Of a DNA stretch of 33,260 nucleotides, positions 31,336 to 33,260 are shown piece by piece (position 1 is the stretch's first letter; every line of letters starts with the position of its first letter). This DNA comes from JBBKWQ01 sp037969115. GTDB lineage: Bacteria > Actinomycetota > Acidimicrobiia > Acidimicrobiales > Ilumatobacteraceae. A model generated the notes under the pieces. It had not been told where the DNA came from, did no database searches, and saw only the letters and a program-made list of their open reading frames with translations. The stretch covers positions 1 through 33,260 of the forward strand of contig JBBKWQ010000199.1 in the NCBI GenBank assembly GCA_037969115.1. Direction: 5' to 3'. The position numbers and the translations under genes were made by a program.

Positions 31336-31832
31336 ACCCGATCGCGGCAACCGTGCGCGTCCTGCGCCGCGGGCCGGTCGTGCCGGGTCCGTATCGCATC
31401 GCCTGGAAGCATCGTCCGACTTTCTTCGGCAAGCTCGCGATGGAACGTTGGGTCGGGCTCAGCCGATCGATGCCTGCCGACCTGAAGTCGCTCGCCCAAC
31501 TCCGAGCCGGTTCACTCGTCGGATGTGTCTGGTGAATAGATCTCGGCGAAGCGCTCGGCCGTGAGCTGGGCATACCCGAGCAAACCATCGATGCAGTCGC
31601 CGATTGGCGCAGCTCGACCGAGCTGAACGACGAGCAACGACTCGTCGTCGAGTACGCCGAACAACTCTCGATGACACCGGCAAACGTCACCGACGACGTG
31701 TACGAACGGCTTCGCTCCAACTACTCCGACCGCCAGATCGTGGAACTCACCAACCTGATCGCCTGGGAGAACGCCCGAGCACGGTTCAACCGAGGCTTTC
31801 GAGTGGAACCCGACGGCTACGTCACCGATTGA
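31332..31832 (+). CDS. Carboxymuconolactone decarboxylase-family protein with in-frame TGA: candidate selenoprotein (CxxU)
   Basis: 167 codons in one frame from ATG 31332 to TGA 31832, interrupted only by TGA at 31533-31535 (codon 68). Before it, FFGKLAMERWVGLSRSMPADLKSL and LRAGSLVGCVW are read; after it, IDLGEALGRELGIPEQTIDAV, DEQRLVVEYAEQLSMTP and IVELTNLIAWENARARFN, a complete AhpD/CMD fold of normal length. Family members carry C-x-W-C-I-D here, the redox CxxC that relays thiol chemistry in peroxidase systems. TGA replaces exactly the second Cys, giving C-V-W-U if read as selenocysteine (166 aa). A hairpin with a GG-starting loop lies 21 nt downstream. Cys-to-Sec exchange occurs in known AhpD-like selenoproteins. 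The alternatives are a recent TGC or TGT to TGA nonsense mutation or a read error. Ordinary annotation would split it into a 67-aa fragment plus an unannotated remainder. Confidence 0.8.
31553..31566 (+). promoter_or_regulatory. Candidate bacterial SECIS hairpin
   Basis: GCTC (31553-31556) pairs with GAGC (31563-31566) around the loop GGCCGT. A further C-G pair (31552 with 31568) forms if T31567 is bulged. The loop begins 21 nt after the TGA with G in its first two positions, in line with the usual bacterial SECIS placement. The stem is short, so chance occurrence is quite possible. Confidence 0.4.
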
Positions 31833-31880
31833 TTCACGCCTGCCGCCTGACGCACACCGGCCGATTCGCACCAGCAATCG

Positions 31881-33260
31881 TCACGAAAGCGGTTCGCCCC
31901 GGTCGATCTTGTCGAGCAGTTCCAACATCACGTCGGCCAGACGCGGGGCGTTCTGCGGGTAGAACATCGAATGGTGATCGCCGGGCACTTGCCGAAGCGC
32001 GATGTTGCCCGTGATGTGGTTGGTCCAGTAGTAGTCGTCGGGCTGGTACGGCCACACGAGGTCGGCCTTCAACACGGCTGCGTCGACGTCGTACACCCCG
32101 GTGACGTGTCGCTCGGCGGTCGCCGAGAAGTAGAAGAACAGGTTCACGAAACCCTGCGTGTCGAGATCGGTGTATCCGAGATCGCGGTCGTCGGCCTCGT
32201 GCACCGCAGCGAGCTCGGCCCTCTCCGGCACGAACTTGCGCACCGTGGCAAGTGCCCGCTCGCGCAGATACGGATGCACTCTGTCGTAGCCGTGACGACG
32301 GATGTTGCCGACGAGGTTGCGTCGACGATCGCGCTTGCTCGGCCACGCTCGGCCCGACGGGACGCTGTCGAACAGGAAGACGAACCGCACGGTTTCGCCC
32401 TGTGCCTGGAGGATCTTGGCCATTTCGAGCGTGACGACTCCGCCGCCCGAGTAGCCGCCGAGCAGATACGGCCCCTCGTGGTGTTCGCGCAACTCGGCCG
32501 CGTAGCGTTCAGCCATCACCTGGACGGACGCGTCGGGCAGGTCGGCGCCGTCGATGCCGTGCGCCTGGAATCCGTAGATCGGACGGTCGCCTGCCATTGC
32601 CCTGGCGAGGCTCCACAGGAACAGCACATTGCCGCCGGCGCCGTGCACGATGAACAACGGTGCCTTGTCACCCTTCGTACTGATCGGGATGAGATGTTTC
32701 ATCGGAGCGCGTGGGGCATCGCTCACGACGGTGGACGGAGCCGGTGCGGTCGCCGCACCCCCGGTCGCCGAGCCGGCAGCAGCGGCCAACGTGTTGTCGA
32801 TGTCGGGCCGCTCGACCCGCACGAGTGCCGCCAGGTCGTCGACCGTGGAGGCCTCGAAGATCGTGGCCAACTGGAACCGCACACCGAGCTCCCGATGGAT
32901 TCGCGTCATGAGGCGGATAGCGATCAGCGAGTGACCGCCGAGATCGAAGAAGTCGTCGTCGCCGGCGATGTCGGCGACGCCGAGCAGGTCGCTCCACAAC
33001 GCCGAGATCGCAGCCTCGGCCGTCGCAGCGCTCGAGCCGGCAACCGCCGCGACTGGTGCGACGGCGGCTTCGGGCTCGGCAGGTTCCAGCAGTGATTCGA
33101 GATCGACGGTCGACACGATCAGCCTGGGATGTTCAGCCCCTACCAGGCGTTCGAGCACCTCCATGCCGTCGTCGGTGTGGAACCCGAGCCCGTCCGCGAG
33201 TGCGAGGAGCGGAGCAACGTGCGCACCACCGTTCGAGGTGTCGGGTTCGAGAGTGATGCC
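31881..33260 (-). CDS. Polyketide synthase C-terminus: KR end, carrier protein, thioesterase (5' part outside window)
   Basis: The frame is open from the right edge to TGA 31881 (459 residues seen). Residues about 1-58 read like the end of a ketoreductase domain (DDGMEVLERLVGAEHPRLIVSTVDLESLLEP, the usual strand before the linker). An Ala/Pro linker leads to a carrier domain (about 83-150) with DDDFFDLGGHSLIAIRLM; Ser111 takes phosphopantetheine. A second linker is followed by a type-I thioesterase (about 187-459): PLFIVHGAGGNVLFLWSLAR, GGYSGGGVVTLEMA (nucleophile Ser271), FLFDSVPSG (Asp298) and GDHHSMF (His429). This is a chain-releasing last module that hydrolyses or cyclises the product. 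An NRPS-PKS hybrid cannot be excluded. No further biosynthetic gene lies in the window. Confidence 0.88.
   Translation of the reverse strand, partial: GITLEPDTSNGGAHVAPLLALADGLGFHTDDGMEVLERLVGAEHPRLIVSTVDLESLLEPAEPEAAVAPVAAVAGSSAATAEAAISALWSDLLGVADIAGDDDFFDLGGHSLIAIRLMTRIHRELGVRFQLATIFEASTVDDLAALVRVERPDIDNTLAAAAGSATGGAATAPAPSTVVSDAPRAPMKHLIPISTKGDKAPLFIVHGAGGNVLFLWSLARAMAGDRPIYGFQAHGIDGADLPDASVQVMAERYAAELREHHEGPYLLGGYSGGGVVTLEMAKILQAQGETVRFVFLFDSVPSGRAWPSKRDRRRNLVGNIRRHGYDRVHPYLRERALATVRKFVPERAELAAVHEADDRDLGYTDLDTQGFVNLFFYFSATAERHVTGVYDVDAAVLKADLVWPYQPDDYYWTNHITGNIALRQVPGDHHSMFYPQNAPRLADVMLELLDKIDRGEPLS

Noticed and set aside
30820..31350. N-terminal extension of the ASCH-like frame
   Set aside because: It lies antisense to the membrane-protein gene with low-complexity composition, and the conserved region starts at 30819.
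31332..31535. Stand-alone 67-aa protein ending at the TGA
   Set aside because: It would stop in the middle of the CxxC motif, and the same frame continues with clearly conserved CMD sequence. It is treated as one gene.
31536..31575. Alternative hairpins near the TGA (CTCGGC with GCC-GT-GAG; GCTGGG with CCC-G-AGC)
   Set aside because: The first loop is too close to the TGA and the second has no G at its first loop positions, so neither fits a bacterial SECIS as well as 31553-31566.
1..33260. tRNA, rRNA, CRISPR arrays, insertion sequences, integrases, prophage modules
   Set aside because: None recognised when reading both strands. The endolysin-like gene and DUF222-HNH gene alone are not evidence of a mobile element.

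Overview
The window is GC-rich, gene-dense DNA from a free-living actinobacterium. Four luciferase-like (LLM) F420/flavin-dependent oxidoreductases, a SCO6745-family protein, a DUF664 thiol-transferase-like protein, a DUF222-HNH protein with a LexA box, and many apparently leaderless genes all fit Actinomycetota. The gene mix recalls marine Acidimicrobiia (Ilumatobacter-like), but that genus-level guess rests on general resemblance only. No rRNA, tRNA, CRISPR array, insertion sequence or integrase was seen.

Layout, left to right. 1-2.6 kb (minus): a DUF2207 membrane protein running off the left edge behind a SCO6745-family gene. 2.8-6.1 kb (plus): a DUF3093-like membrane protein, an ACT-domain malic enzyme, a VOC protein and an LLM oxidoreductase. 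6.1-8.7 kb (minus): a VOC remnant, a quinone oxidoreductase and an alditol oxidase behind a 12-codon leader ORF. 8.75-9.7 kb (plus): a second LLM. 9.7-10.3 kb (minus): a membrane protein and XRE regulator operon. 10.5-12.4 kb (plus): an overlapping lipoprotein and exported-protein pair. 12.5-17.1 kb (minus): a type-B carboxylesterase, a pterin dehydratase-VOC fusion, a third LLM and an amidohydrolase, the last three overlapping. 17.2-19 kb (plus): a DeaD helicase. 19-20 kb (minus): a double-hotdog-like protein. 20-23.3 kb (plus): an alpha/beta hydrolase, a deleted Rieske-TPP enzyme, a PI-PLC-like phosphodiesterase and a DUF1801 protein. 23.4-29.2 kb (plus): DUF222-HNH, an unknown gene, DUF664, a three-domain peptidoglycan hydrolase, an O-methyltransferase and a DUF7715-like protein. 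29.3-30.8 kb (minus): a fourth LLM and an ASCH-like/winged-helix protein. 30.9-31.8 kb (plus): a membrane protein overlapping a carboxymuconolactone-decarboxylase (CMD) gene. 31.9 kb to the end (minus): the KR-ACP-thioesterase C-terminus of a polyketide synthase.

The most notable observation is the CMD gene at 31332-31832. One open frame of 167 codons is interrupted only by a TGA at the second cysteine position of the CxxC redox motif. A small hairpin lies where a bacterial SECIS element would be, so this is a candidate selenoprotein. Other signals are a repeated TAnnnT (often TACGGT) box 6-8 nt before start codons, which implies leaderless mRNAs; a leaderless micro-ORF overlapping the alditol oxidase start; an inverted repeat that would sequester the ribosome-binding site of the 28.8 kb gene; a LexA box inside the DUF222-HNH promoter; and an out-of-frame deletion joining the two ends of a Rieske-TPP enzyme.

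All functions were inferred by reading translated sequence and recalling family motifs. No database search was run. Many long antisense ORFs are GC-driven shadows and are omitted.
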